A DNA stretch of 64,000 nucleotides, taken from assembly GCF_001431415.1 (NCBI RefSeq), contig NZ_LDJI01000026.1, positions 1 through 64,000 of the forward strand, written 5' to 3'. Origin of the DNA: Stenotrophomonas humi (lineage in GTDB: Bacteria > Pseudomonadota > Gammaproteobacteria > Xanthomonadales > Xanthomonadaceae). Positions 55,592 to 64,000 of this stretch are shown piece after piece (positions within the stretch are counted from its first letter, which is position 1; every line of letters begins with the position of its first letter). Made by a program: the position numbers and the translations under genes. The notes beneath the pieces were generated by a model. It made no database searches. It saw only the letters and a list, made by a program, of their open reading frames with translations, and was not told the DNA's origin.

Positions 55592-55698
55592 CCCGCCAAG
55601 CATGACGCGGTATCGTTACCCTGGCTGCGGTTGCATCCGGCCACTACCTGCCAGCAAACCGTCATCGCTGGCCCCGTCTGCATCACTGGAGAGTCTCC

Positions 55699-56094
55699 GT
55701 GCAAACGCGTAACGGTTCATGCCACTGCGGCAACATCACCTTCGAGTTCGACACGCCGGTCACCGGCATCCTGGAATGCAACTGTTCCATCTGCCATCGC
55801 AAGGGCGCGCTCTGGCACGCGGTGGGCAATGAGCAGTTCCGCATCGTTTCCGGTGAAGCAAGCCTGACCACCTATCAATTTGGCACCCGCACCGCCAAAC
55901 ATTTCTTCTGCAGCCAATGTGGCACCAGCACCTTCAGCAATCCGCGTATCGCCCCGCACATGTGGGTGGTCAACCTGCGCTGCGTGGATGACATCGATCT
56001 GGCCGCACTGCCCCGCCAGCAGTTCGATGGCCGCAACTGGGAAGAAGCTGCGCGCCAGTTGATGACAAACCGGCAGGCACAACGCACACCCTGA
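55699..56094 (+). CDS. GFA/CENP-V-like zinc protein
   Basis: 131 residues from a GTG start with GGAG upstream. Zinc-binding cysteines are in GSCHCGNITFEF, CNCSICHRKGALWH and FFCSQCGTSTFSNPR, as in glutathione-dependent formaldehyde-activating (Gfa) family proteins. The real role in most members is unknown and may not involve formaldehyde. Confidence 0.9.
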   Translation: MQTRNGSCHCGNITFEFDTPVTGILECNCSICHRKGALWHAVGNEQFRIVSGEASLTTYQFGTRTAKHFFCSQCGTSTFSNPRIAPHMWVVNLRCVDDIDLAALPRQQFDGRNWEEAARQLMTNRQAQRTP

Positions 56095-56150
56095 CCGCAC
56101 CGGATAACGCCAGAATGTCATCCCCGCACAATCATCGCTGCTGAACACCA

Positions 56151-58385
56151 ATGCGATATTGCCTGGCATTGCTCCTGTTGCTGCTGTGCGCACCGTCAAC
56201 GACGCTCGCTGCAGGGCTGACACTGCGGGCGCCGTTGCAGGCCGACACCATCGACCGCGCTGCGCCCGCGTTGGCCCGCCAGCTGATTGCGGACTTCCAT
56301 GATGATGACAGGCAACGTCATCTCGGCACGTTGTTCCGGTTGCAGATGGCCGCCGGCCAGTATGCGCAGGCGGTGCAGAGCATTCGCGCCCTGCGTGCAT
56401 TGCGTGGGGACGATGCCTCGCAACCGCCATTGTTCTTACAGTACGAAACCTACGCACTGGCAAAGGTGCACGAGGCCTCGGCACACACAGCATTCGCGCA
56501 GGCATGGCGCACTACCTTCGCCGAGCGCTTTGCGACACTGGATGACCGTACCGCGCTGCAGGCCGAGTTCGCGTTTGGCGGCTACCTGCCCCGCATGCGC
56601 GACGATCTGGACAAGGCCCTGAGTGCTATCGCCGGCAAACGACAGCTGTCGCAAGCCGAGGCGATCGACGTCATCCGCGCCTGGCAGGTGCATGCGGCCT
56701 ACCGCGCATTCCTGCCCCTGTTCAACGAAGCATTGGCACAGGACGATGCGCGTCGCTATGCCATCGACCGTTCCGCGCTGGTACGCACACCGGACAACGC
56801 CAGCCTCGCCGTTCTCACCGTGCGTCCACGCAGCGCAGCACCGTTGCCTACCCTGCTCACCTTCACCATCTACGCCAACGACGACTGGGCGTGGGCCGAT
56901 GCCAAGAAGATGGCCGCCCATGGCTACGCCGGCGTGGTTGCCTACAGCCGCGGCAAGGGTCGCAGCACGGATGCCATCGCGCCGTACATGCACGATGGCA
57001 CCGACGCGGCAGCAGTCATCGAGTGGATCGCAGGGCAGCCATGGAGCGACGGCCGAGTCGGCATGTACGGCGGAAGTTACAGCGGGTTCACCCAATGGGC
57101 AGCATTGAAGCAGCGCCCCAAGGCGTTGAAGGCCATCGCCACCTCGGCTACGGTCGCGCCGGGTATCGATGTGCCGATGGAAGGCGGCATCTTCCTCAAT
57201 TTCATGTACGCATGGCCGGCCTACACCGCCAGCAACCGCACGTTGAACGACACAGCCTACGGTGACAGTGCGCGTTGGACTGCACTTGATCGCACCCTCT
57301 ACAGCAGCGGCCGTGCCTATCGCGAGCTTCCGGCCATCGATGGCAACCCCAATCCACTGTTCTCCGAATGGCTGCGTCATCCAGCCTATGACGATTACTG
57401 GCAACAGCAGATTCCGCAAGGCGACGCATTCGCCGATATCGATATCCCGGTGCTGGCCACCACCGGCTACTTCGATGGTGCGCAGATCGGCGTGCTGCAC
57501 TATTTCCGCGAGCACCTGCGGCACCATCCAGATGCCGACCATACGCTGCTGATAGGTCCCTACCAGCACTTCACGATGCAGACCGGCGTACCGTCAACGG
57601 TGCAGGGCTACACCACCGATGCGTCGGCACGCATCGACCTGCAAGCACTGCGCCTTGCCTGGTTTGACCATGTGTTCAAGGGTGCGGCCAAGCCTGCACT
57701 GCTGGCCGACCGCGTCAACTGGCAGGTGATGGGTGCCGACACTTGGCGCCATGCGCACACGCTGGATGCCATGCCCGCACAGATGCTGAAGCTGCACCTG
57801 GTACCCGGAACCGAAACGGACATGCATCTGTTGGCGACGCAGGCACAACCCAATGAAGAGATTATGCAGCGCATCAATTTCAGCGACCGCAGCGATGCTG
57901 CCAAGCCGATGCCAGCGGATTCGGTAAACACTCAACTGGACCCGCGTGCGGGACTGGTATTTGCCAGTGCACCGATGGCGCAGGACACCGAGCTGGCTGG
58001 CGCATTCAACGGGGTTCTGGATTTCAGCATCAACAAGCACGATGCCGATATCGTCATCGGCATCTACGAGCGCAATGCCCAAGGCGAGTATCTCGATCTT
58101 GGCTGGTGGCTGCAGCGTGCCAGCTACAACGCCGACCGCCGCCATCGGCAGCTGCTGGAACCGGGTGTGCGGCAACAGCTGGAAGTGAAGGACACCCGAT
58201 TGCTCGGCCGAAAACTCCCAGCAGGCAGCCAATTGGTGGTGTCACTGGGCGTGGCCAAGCAAGCGGACCGGCAGCTCAATCTTGGCAGCGGCAAGGAGCC
58301 GGCCGATGAAACCATCGCCGACGCCGGTGCGCCAATGGAGATCCGCTGGTACGGCAGCAGCTATCTTGAGCTCGGCGTGCGCTGA
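56151..58385 (+). CDS. CocE/NonD-type serine hydrolase
   Basis: 744 residues with a signal peptide (YCLALLLLLLCAPSTTLAAG). The first 200 residues are helical and unusual for the family. The X-Pro dipeptidyl-peptidase/CocE domain follows, with nucleophile in MYGGSYSGFTQWAAL (about residue 308), Asp in TTGYFDGAQIG and His in IGPYQHFT. A C-terminal jelly-roll domain closes the protein, as in cocaine esterase and cephalosporin acylases. A periplasmic peptidase or esterase; substrate unknown. Single gene. Confidence 0.9.
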   Translation: MRYCLALLLLLLCAPSTTLAAGLTLRAPLQADTIDRAAPALARQLIADFHDDDRQRHLGTLFRLQMAAGQYAQAVQSIRALRALRGDDASQPPLFLQYETYALAKVHEASAHTAFAQAWRTTFAERFATLDDRTALQAEFAFGGYLPRMRDDLDKALSAIAGKRQLSQAEAIDVIRAWQVHAAYRAFLPLFNEALAQDDARRYAIDRSALVRTPDNASLAVLTVRPRSAAPLPTLLTFTIYANDDWAWADAKKMAAHGYAGVVAYSRGKGRSTDAIAPYMHDGTDAAAVIEWIAGQPWSDGRVGMYGGSYSGFTQWAALKQRPKALKAIATSATVAPGIDVPMEGGIFLNFMYAWPAYTASNRTLNDTAYGDSARWTALDRTLYSSGRAYRELPAIDGNPNPLFSEWLRHPAYDDYWQQQIPQGDAFADIDIPVLATTGYFDGAQIGVLHYFREHLRHHPDADHTLLIGPYQHFTMQTGVPSTVQGYTTDASARIDLQALRLAWFDHVFKGAAKPALLADRVNWQVMGADTWRHAHTLDAMPAQMLKLHLVPGTETDMHLLATQAQPNEEIMQRINFSDRSDAAKPMPADSVNTQLDPRAGLVFASAPMAQDTELAGAFNGVLDFSINKHDADIVIGIYERNAQGEYLDLGWWLQRASYNADRRHRQLLEPGVRQQLEVKDTRLLGRKLPAGSQLVVSLGVAKQADRQLNLGSGKEPADETIADAGAPMEIRWYGSSYLELGVR

Positions 58386-58434
58386 TGCACTGCGGACCAC
58401 CTTGCACCCCCACTTCTGCTTCAACGGCTTACCA

Positions 58435-58818
58435 ATGCGCAAGCAATATCACTTCAGACAATCCGCAGATGGCCTGCTGGCCTGGGACGTTCATCGCCTG
58501 ATCGATCTTGCGGCCCCCCTGCCCATCGAGCAGCTTCCCGTGAATGAAATCGCCGAGCTGGACGAACCTTATTGGTACGACAACGAAGGTGACACGCCCA
58601 GCGGGCGCTCCATCGCGATGCACATGCAGCTGGTGAATGCGGCCGACCTGGCCTACCCGATCATCCTTTGTCCGCAGGGGCGGCTGATGGACGGCATGCA
58701 CCGTGCCGTCAAGGCGGTGGTGCTTGGCATCGACAGCATCCAGGCCCACCGATTGACGGTGCTTCCCGCGCCTGACTTCATCGGCGTCGATCCAGATGAC
58801 CTTCCTTACGACGATTGA
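58435..58818 (+). CDS. small protein, ParB/sulfiredoxin-like fold
   Basis: 127 residues from the ATG at 58435. The segment YPIILCPQGRLMDGMHRAVKAVVLGIDSIQAHRL has the strand plus DGMHR-A-K-A pattern of ParB/Srx-like domains. No DNA-binding HTH follows, so it is not a partition protein. It begins 50 bases after the CocE-type hydrolase gene. Confidence 0.7.
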   Translation: MRKQYHFRQSADGLLAWDVHRLIDLAAPLPIEQLPVNEIAELDEPYWYDNEGDTPSGRSIAMHMQLVNAADLAYPIILCPQGRLMDGMHRAVKAVVLGIDSIQAHRLTVLPAPDFIGVDPDDLPYDD

Positions 58819-58863
58819 CCTGCCCCTGCCGCCACAACGAAATTCTCAAACGACAGATCTTTC

Positions 58864-59202
58864 ATGCAAACCATCGATTGGAATGACTTCACCAAAGTAG
58901 AGCTGCGCGTCGGCCGCATCACCGCCGCCGAGCCGTTTGCCGAAGCCCGGAAGCCGGCCTATATCCTGCAGGTGGATTTCGGCCCGGAGATCGGCACCCG
59001 CAAATCCAGCGCACAGATCACCGCGCTCTACACGCCTGAACAGCTGCTGGGTCGGCTGGTGGTGGCGGTGGTGAACTTCCCGCCCAAGCAGATCGGCCCG
59101 ATCATGTCCGAATGCCTGGTGACCGGCTTCCACAACAGCGACGGCCACGTCACGTTGTGCATCCCTGAACACGACGTCGCCCTTGGTACGCGCTTGCTGT
59201 GA
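58864..59202 (+). CDS. csaA: CsaA-like tRNA-binding protein
   Basis: 112 residues. [78 protein letters not shown] is the tRNA-binding OB-fold of CsaA, a homodimer related to the C-terminus of methionyl-tRNA synthetase. CsaA has been linked to export chaperoning in Bacillus. Single gene. Confidence 0.92.
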   Translation: MQTIDWNDFTKVELRVGRITAAEPFAEARKPAYILQVDFGPEIGTRKSSAQITALYTPEQLLGRLVVAVVNFPPKQIGPIMSECLVTGFHNSDGHVTLCIPEHDVALGTRLL

Positions 59203-59297
59203 GCGCACTCCGCTGGCGTGACCGAATAAACACAATCGATCACGGCAACGCGGTATAAAGCCGCGATCCTCCCTTCGCCGCATGCACTGGAGCTGCC

Positions 59298-59729
59298 ATG
59301 TCCAAGTCTGATGGATTCACCGCCGAAGAACGCGCCGCCATGAAAGAGCGTGCCAAGGAACTGAAAGCCGAGGCCAAGGCAGGCAAGCTCAAGGCTGAAG
59401 GCGAAGCCGACATCATGGAAAAGATCGGGCAGATGCCATCGGCCGAAGGCAAGATGGCCCGTCGCCTGCACGACATCATCACCGCCACGGCTCCCACGCT
59501 TTCACCAAAGACCTGGTACGGCATGCCGGCATATGCCAATGCGGACGGCAAGGTGGTGGTGTTTTTCCAGGGGGCGAGCAAGTTTGGCGCGCGGTACTCC
59601 ACGCTGGGCTTCAATGACACCGCCATGCTGGATGATGGGCAGATGTGGCCAACGGTTTTCGCACTGGTCACGCTGACGGCGGAGGTCGAAAAGAAGATCA
59701 CCGCACTGGTAAAGAAAGCCGTGCGCTGA
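59298..59729 (+). CDS. DUF1801-family protein with Lys/Glu/Ala-rich N-terminus
   Basis: 143 residues. The N-terminal 45 residues are a charged helix (TAEERAAMKERAKELKAEAKAGKLKAEGEAD). The rest has TAPTLSPKTWYGMPAYANADGKVVVFFQGASKFGARYSTLGFNDTAMLDDGQMWPTVFAL, matching DUF1801 (YdhG/frataxin-like). Some members carry iron; no ligand set is evident here. Confidence 0.8.
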   Translation: MSKSDGFTAEERAAMKERAKELKAEAKAGKLKAEGEADIMEKIGQMPSAEGKMARRLHDIITATAPTLSPKTWYGMPAYANADGKVVVFFQGASKFGARYSTLGFNDTAMLDDGQMWPTVFALVTLTAEVEKKITALVKKAVR

Positions 59730-59770
59730 TTCCATCCGGCACTGAACCTGGGCGGACCATGCATCGCACG

Positions 59771-59802
59771 CGCCGCTACGGCATGTATGAACCGTAGCGG
59801 CG
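59771..59802. repeat. 11-base inverted repeat
   Basis: CGCCGCTACGG and CCGTAGCGGCG flank the ten-base centre CATGTATGAA between the DUF1801 and DUF1993 genes. No T-run. It could be an mRNA-end hairpin or a REP-like unit. Confidence 0.5.
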
Positions 59803-59892
59803 ACAGGGCGGCAGCGGACGGCCTATGCTAGCGGGGTTTCAGCATGCGCGTGGCAGCTGCCACGCCAGTCACCCCTCCAACGGAATTCCATC

Positions 59893-60405
59893 ATGTCCCT
59901 TTCCATGTACAGCGCCTCGATTCCCGTTCTCAAGCAGATGCTCTCGGCCTTGTCCGACGTGCTGAACAAAGCCGAAGCCCACGCCACTGAAAAGAAGATC
60001 GACCCAAATGCGTTCCTCGGTGCGCGCCTGTTCCCGGATATGTTCCCGCTGGTGCGCCAGGTGCAGATCGCAGCCGACTTCGCCAAGGGCATCAGCTCGC
60101 GCCTGTCCAACACCGACGTGCCGTCTTGGCCGGACAACGCCGATGCCGGTTTCGCCGAGTTGCAGGAACTGATCGCCAAGGCACTGGCGCATGTCAGCGC
60201 CTTCGCACCGGAGCAGTTCGACGGCAGCGAATCGCGCGAAATCGTGCTGCGCGCCGGCACGCCGAAGGAAAAGAAGCTGCAGGGCAATGTGTACCTGCTG
60301 CAGTACGGACTGCCGCAGTTCTTCTTCCACGTCACCACCGTCTACGCCATCCTGCGCCACAATGGCGTTGATATCGGCAAGCGCGATTACATGGGCAGCT
60401 ACTGA
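59893..60405 (+). CDS. DUF1993-family protein
   Basis: 170 residues, all helical: SMYSASIPVLKQMLSALSDVLNKAEAHATEKKIDPNAFLGARLFPDMFPLVRQVQIAADFAKG and a C-terminal LPQFFFHVTTVYAILRHNGVDIGKRDYMG. DUF1993 is related to DinB-type four-helix bundles and may bind metal through His residues; function unknown. A hairpin with a short T tract follows. Confidence 0.88.
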   Translation: MSLSMYSASIPVLKQMLSALSDVLNKAEAHATEKKIDPNAFLGARLFPDMFPLVRQVQIAADFAKGISSRLSNTDVPSWPDNADAGFAELQELIAKALAHVSAFAPEQFDGSESREIVLRAGTPKEKKLQGNVYLLQYGLPQFFFHVTTVYAILRHNGVDIGKRDYMGSY

Positions 60406-60421
60406 GTCTTCCCGTAGAACG

Positions 60422-60445
60422 GGACGCCGCCACGCGGCGTCCTTT
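60422..60445 (+). terminator. hairpin terminator after the DUF1993 gene
   Basis: Perfect nine-base arms GGACGCCGC and GCGGCGTCC around CAC, followed by TTT, 16 bases after the stop. Confidence 0.7.
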
Positions 60446-60507
60446 GGCGCTTCAGAAGCAGGCCGATGCGGTTGTCCCGCATCGGCCTCTCCGTAAAAGC
60501 AGAAGCA

Positions 60508-62340
60508 TCAGCCGTCGACGGCCACGAATCCACCGGTCTGCCGCGCCCAAAGACGGGCATACAGGCCACCGGTCGCGACCAACTCGGCATGCGTGCCCGT
60601 TTCAACGATCCTGCCCTGGTCCATCACCACCAGCCGGTCCATGCGCGCGATGGTGGAGAGGCGATGCGCAATCGCGATCACCGTCTTGTTGCCCATCAGC
60701 TCGTCCAGGCTGTCCTGGATGGCGGCTTCCACTTCCGAATCCAATGCCGAGGTCGCCTCGTCCAGGATCAGGATCGGCGCGTCCTTGAGCAATACGCGGG
60801 CAATGGCAATGCGCTGGCGCTGGCCACCGGACAGCTTCACGCCACGCTCGCCGACATGCGCGTCGTAGCCCCGCCTGCCCTGCCCGTCCACCAGCGCGTC
60901 GATGAAGCCATCCGCGCGGGCCTTGGCCACGGCAGCACGCAGCTGTTCGTCCGTGGCATCCGGGCGCCCGTACAACAGGTTGTCGCGGATGGAGCGATGC
61001 AGCAGCGAGGTGTCCTGCGTCACCACACCAATCTGCGCACGCAGGCTTTCCTGGGTGACGCGGGCGATGTCCTGGCCGTCGATCAGGATCTGCCCGCTTT
61101 CCAGGTCATACAGCCGCAGCAGCACGTTCACCAGGGTGGACTTGCCCGCGCCGGAGGGCCCGACCAGTCCGATCTTCTCGCCCGGCTTCACCGCCAGATT
61201 CAGCCCGGCCATCACCCCACCGCGCTTGCCGTAGTGGAAGTGCACATTCTGGAAATCCACCGCGCCGGCCGTCACCTTCAAGGGCGCGGCGTCGCTGCTG
61301 TCCTGCACGGTCAGCGGCTGGGCGATGGTCTCCATGCCGTCCTGCACGGTACCGATGTCCTCGAAGATGCCGTTCACCGTCCACATGATCCAGCCGGACA
61401 TGTTGTGGATGCGGATCACCAGGCCGGTCGCCAGGGTGATGGCGCCCACGCTGATCAGGCTGTCGTTCCACAACCACAATGCCAGGCCACACGTTCCGAC
61501 GATCAGGAAGCCGTTGAGCACCGCAATCACCATCTCCAGGCCGGTGGTGATACGGGTCTGCCCACGATGCTTCTCGGCAAGTTCCTGGATCGCATCGGCC
61601 ACATAACGCTGCTCATGGCCGCTGTGTGCGAACAGCTTGAGCGTGGCGATGTTGGTATAGCCGTCGACGATGCGGCCCATCGCCTTGGAGCGCGCTTCCG
61701 AGGCTATCCATGCGCGCTGCTTCATGCGTGGCACGAAGTACACGCCGATCCCCACGTACGCCACCATCCATATCGCCAGTGGCAGCATCAGGCGCCAGTC
61801 CACCTGCGCGAACAGATACAGCGCGGTACCGGTGTAGACCACGATGTACCAGAGCGAATCCACCATCTGCACGGCCGATTCCCGCAGCGACGTGCCGGTC
61901 TGCATCACCCGGTTGGCGATGCTGCCGGCAAAATCGTTGTGGAAGAAGCTCAGGCTCTGCCGCACCACGTAGTTGTGCATCTGCCAGCGCGAACGGTTGC
62001 TCAGCCCCGGCACGATGGACTGATTGACCAGCAGATTGTGCAGCGCCACCAGCAGCGGACGCGCCAGCAGAGTGATGCCGGCCATCCACAGCAGTTCACG
62101 GGCATTGCGCTGGAAGAAATCACGACCCGGATTGTCGGACAGCATGTCGACGATACGGCCCAGGAAGTCGAACATCGCCACTTCCACCAACGCCAGCAAC
62201 AGGCCTGCGATCAGCGTGGCCAGCAGCACCGGCCACACCGGCGTGAGGTAATGCAGGTAGAAGCGCACCACACCGCGTGGCGGCTGGCGCGTATCAACCG
62301 GCGGGAATACGGGAATCAGGGATTCAAACCAACGCAACAT
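60508..62340 (-). CDS. ABC exporter, permease-ATPase half transporter
   Basis: 610 residues. Six membrane helices occupy about residues 20-320. The ATPase domain then shows Walker A GPSGAGKSTL, Q-loop IGVVTQDTSLLH, signature LSGGQRQRIAIAR, Walker B ILILDEATSALD and the H-loop AIAHRLST. It resembles MsbA/MDR-type exporters; substrate unknown. The ATG at 62340 is preferred because an upstream ATG-frame start (62382) would lie inside a terminator. It is downstream of the serine-hydrolase gene on the same strand but separated by that terminator. Confidence 0.93.
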   Translation of the reverse strand: MLRWFESLIPVFPPVDTRQPPRGVVRFYLHYLTPVWPVLLATLIAGLLLALVEVAMFDFLGRIVDMLSDNPGRDFFQRNARELLWMAGITLLARPLLVALHNLLVNQSIVPGLSNRSRWQMHNYVVRQSLSFFHNDFAGSIANRVMQTGTSLRESAVQMVDSLWYIVVYTGTALYLFAQVDWRLMLPLAIWMVAYVGIGVYFVPRMKQRAWIASEARSKAMGRIVDGYTNIATLKLFAHSGHEQRYVADAIQELAEKHRGQTRITTGLEMVIAVLNGFLIVGTCGLALWLWNDSLISVGAITLATGLVIRIHNMSGWIMWTVNGIFEDIGTVQDGMETIAQPLTVQDSSDAAPLKVTAGAVDFQNVHFHYGKRGGVMAGLNLAVKPGEKIGLVGPSGAGKSTLVNVLLRLYDLESGQILIDGQDIARVTQESLRAQIGVVTQDTSLLHRSIRDNLLYGRPDATDEQLRAAVAKARADGFIDALVDGQGRRGYDAHVGERGVKLSGGQRQRIAIARVLLKDAPILILDEATSALDSEVEAAIQDSLDELMGNKTVIAIAHRLSTIARMDRLVVMDQGRIVETGTHAELVATGGLYARLWARQTGGFVAVDG

Positions 62341-62352
62341 CGCCACGGCCCG

Positions 62353-62392
62353 CAAAAACAGAACAGGCCGCGATTGTCCCATCGCGGCCTGT
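62353..62392 (-). terminator. terminator after the serine-hydrolase gene (minus strand)
   Basis: On the minus strand the arms ACAGGCCGCGAT and ATCGCGGCCTGT (62363-62392) flank a six-base loop and are followed by CTGTTTTTG. The stem is perfect over 12 bases. Confidence 0.85.
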
Positions 62393-62494
62393 GTTGTGTC
62401 TGTCTACGTGGCAACCGCGAAGCTCGTATCGATCAACGATTCCGCCGGAAGCTTGATCGTCCAGCGTCCCAAGGCCGCTCCTGCGGCAGTAGGG

Positions 62495-63997
62495 TCACTC
62501 CGCCTTCGGCTTCAACAGCAGGTCCTGGAAATCGAAGCTGAAATCGGTCAGCGACGACACCGCCTGCATCCGCACCTCACGCACCTTGCCGTCCGGGTCC
62601 AGGCTGAAGTTGACGAAGGCATCCGCGTTGAGCGAGCGGTTGTCCCAGCGCACGATGAAGGTGTCGTGCTGCCAGTGCTCCATCGTGCCGACCAGGTCGG
62701 CAGTGGCGCCGAAACGCAGACGCAGCTTGCCAGCCTTCTGCTCGACGAACACGTCACCGTACCAGGCGTCACGGTAGGTGCCCGCATAGCCGGACAGACG
62801 CAGCGACGGTTTGGACTTGGCATCGCGCGCGGCCTCGTGCTTTGCCCAACCTTCATCGGCATTGCCCTGCGCCTTGGCCACGCTGGCCGCATAGGCCGCT
62901 ACCCAGTCGTTGCCCTGCGCACCGAGCATGGCATCGAGCACGCTCATGGTGATGGCGTTGAACGCAGCGCCGGATTCCTGGTTGGTCAGCACCACCACGC
63001 CCAGGTTCTGGCCCGGCACCAACGTCAGGCGCGACACCTGGCCCGGCCAACCGCCGGTGTGCCAAACCAGTTTCTGCCCACGGTAATCGCTCAAGCTCCA
63101 GCCTTCCGCATAGCCTGCGAAGTTCGGGCGCGCCGCTTCAAGCTCCGGCACCGACGGCTTGGGCACCACCTGCGGGATCTGCATCTGCCACATCTGTTGC
63201 TGGGTCTTCTCGGTGAACAGCGGCGTGCCGTCGGCAAGCTTGCCTTCGGCCAGTTGCACGTTCATCCATTTGGCCAGGTCATGCACGCTGGAATAGATGC
63301 CACCGGCACCGGCGTTGTTGGACCAGGTCAACGGCGGCACCGGGCGCAGGTCGGTGAAATCGAACTTGGCATGGCCAACGGCGGCCTTGTCACCGGGCTT
63401 CAGGTGGTCGGCGTTGTAACGCGTGTCGGCCATGCCGACCTTGTCGAAAATGCGCTGCTGCAGGAAGTCGGCGAACGACTGCCCGGACACCTTCTCGATC
63501 ACCTGCTGGGCCACCGCATAGAGGATGTTGTCGTAGGCGTAGCGGTCACGGAAACCATTCTTCAGCGGCACCTGCGCCAACCGCGCCACGACATCGGCAT
63601 TGCTGTAGGTAGTGGTCGGCCAGAACAACAGGTCACCGGCCCCCAGGCTCAGGCCGCTGCGGTGTGAAAGCAGGTCGCGGATACGCATGTCGCCCGTGAC
63701 ATAGGGGTCGGACATGCGGAACGACGGCAGGTGGTCGATCACCCGGTCGTCCATCTTCAGCTTGCCGTCTTCAGCCAGCAGGTTCAGCGAGGTGGCGGTG
63801 AACGCCTTGGTGTTGGAGGCGATGGCGAACAGCGTGTCGGCCTGCACCCGCTCGGGCTTGCCCAGTTCACGCACGCCCCAGCCGCGCTCCAGCACCACCT
63901 TGCCGTCCTTGACCACGGCAATCGCCACGCCCGGCACATCGAACTGCTGCCGTACACGTTCAACCGTGGCATCCAGCTGCTGCAATTCCGCAGGCAC
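62495..63997 (-). CDS. beta-lactamase-like serine hydrolase, 5' end outside window
   Basis: At least 500 residues of a class C beta-lactamase/penicillin-binding fold: GVAIAVVKDGKVVLERGWGVRELG, catalytic S-x-x-K in AIASNTKAFTATSLN, the YxN-type motif in RYAYDNILYAVAQQVIE and the HTG-type motif VWHTGGWPGQVSRL. A C-terminal beta-rich domain (SLRLSGYAGTYRDAWYGDVFVEQKAGKLRLRFG) is DUF3471-like. Members are usually esterases or peptidases, not beta-lactamases. The frame reaches the window edge at a GTG, and a signal peptide is expected upstream, so the true start is missing. Followed by a terminator. Confidence 0.88.
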   Translation of the reverse strand: MPAELQQLDATVERVRQQFDVPGVAIAVVKDGKVVLERGWGVRELGKPERVQADTLFAIASNTKAFTATSLNLLAEDGKLKMDDRVIDHLPSFRMSDPYVTGDMRIRDLLSHRSGLSLGAGDLLFWPTTTYSNADVVARLAQVPLKNGFRDRYAYDNILYAVAQQVIEKVSGQSFADFLQQRIFDKVGMADTRYNADHLKPGDKAAVGHAKFDFTDLRPVPPLTWSNNAGAGGIYSSVHDLAKWMNVQLAEGKLADGTPLFTEKTQQQMWQMQIPQVVPKPSVPELEAARPNFAGYAEGWSLSDYRGQKLVWHTGGWPGQVSRLTLVPGQNLGVVVLTNQESGAAFNAITMSVLDAMLGAQGNDWVAAYAASVAKAQGNADEGWAKHEAARDAKSKPSLRLSGYAGTYRDAWYGDVFVEQKAGKLRLRFGATADLVGTMEHWQHDTFIVRWDNRSLNADAFVNFSLDPDGKVREVRMQAVSSLTDFSFDFQDLLLKPKAE

Positions 63998-64000
63998 TGC

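Noticed and set aside
60466..62541. Plus-strand open frame (691 codons) opposite the ABC exporter
   Set aside because: Antisense to a complete transporter with all ATPase motifs; product is His/Gln/Arg-rich and lacks domains.
62495..63997. True beta-lactamase
   Set aside because: Motifs match the broad class C-like hydrolase group with a DUF3471-like tail, which are mostly esterases or peptidases.

Overview
The window is about 64 kb of GC-rich DNA from a gammaproteobacterium of the Xanthomonadaceae (Lysobacteraceae), most like Stenotrophomonas or Xanthomonas. This rests on gene order (map-glnD-dapD-arsC-like-dapE beside rpsB-tsf-pyrH-frr-uppS-cdsA-dxr-rseP-bamA-lpxD-fabZ-lpxA-lpxB-rnhB ... 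dnaE-accA), high GC, and recognisable xanthomonad protein versions. I saw no rRNA, tRNA, CRISPR array, insertion sequence or prophage. The hallmark GTAG-bounded repeats of S. maltophilia were not obvious, so I do not name a species.

Layout. 1-2.6 kb: a Sel1-repeat lipoprotein, a pentapeptide-repeat protein, and an orphan gene that looks cut in two by an in-frame TAG. 2.7-12 kb, minus strand: a propeller-sensor diguanylate cyclase, then dapE, an ArsC/Spx-like protein, dapD with an unusual Lys/Ala/Pro-rich N-terminal tail, glnD and map, read map to dapE. 12-37.4 kb, plus strand: the large conserved housekeeping block. rpsB-tsf has a structured leader. An HDOD-GGDEF gene follows. The pyrH-to-accA block makes UMP, recycles ribosomes, makes undecaprenyl diphosphate, CDP-diacylglycerol and isoprenoid precursors, inserts outer-membrane proteins, makes lipid A, and ends in dnaE and accA. 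Two departures from the textbook order stand out. No skp lies between bamA and lpxD; a 34-bp near-perfect palindrome is there instead. A three-gene island (CadC-like TPR regulator, small secreted protein, DUF1232-like protein) separates rnhB from dnaE.

37.4-51.7 kb: accessory and maintenance genes. These are hemJ, a methyltransferase, an intracellular PHB depolymerase, a TetR-controlled pair of SMR transporters (YkkCD-like) with a clear promoter and palindromic operator, a PadR/HAAS-membrane protein pair, a large helical-repeat protein of unknown function, a periplasmic cyclophilin, an ArsR gene coupled to a cupin-DUF2867 fusion with its own AT-rich palindromic operator, OsmC, a DUF4349 lipoprotein and a DUF885 lipoprotein.

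51.7-64 kb: a run of mostly single-gene units encoding small stand-alone families (GNAT, SnoaL-like, PH-domain, GFA, CsaA, DUF1801, DUF1993), plus a large CocE-type hydrolase, an ABC exporter and a serine beta-lactamase-like hydrolase cut by the window edge.

The best candidates for something new are the ArsR/cupin-DUF2867 module (46.2-48.1 kb), the tailed DapD, and the island between rnhB and dnaE. None of these is proven to be a new system from sequence alone. Gene starts were chosen by ribosome-binding site, family length and signal-peptide position. Domain residue numbers are approximate.
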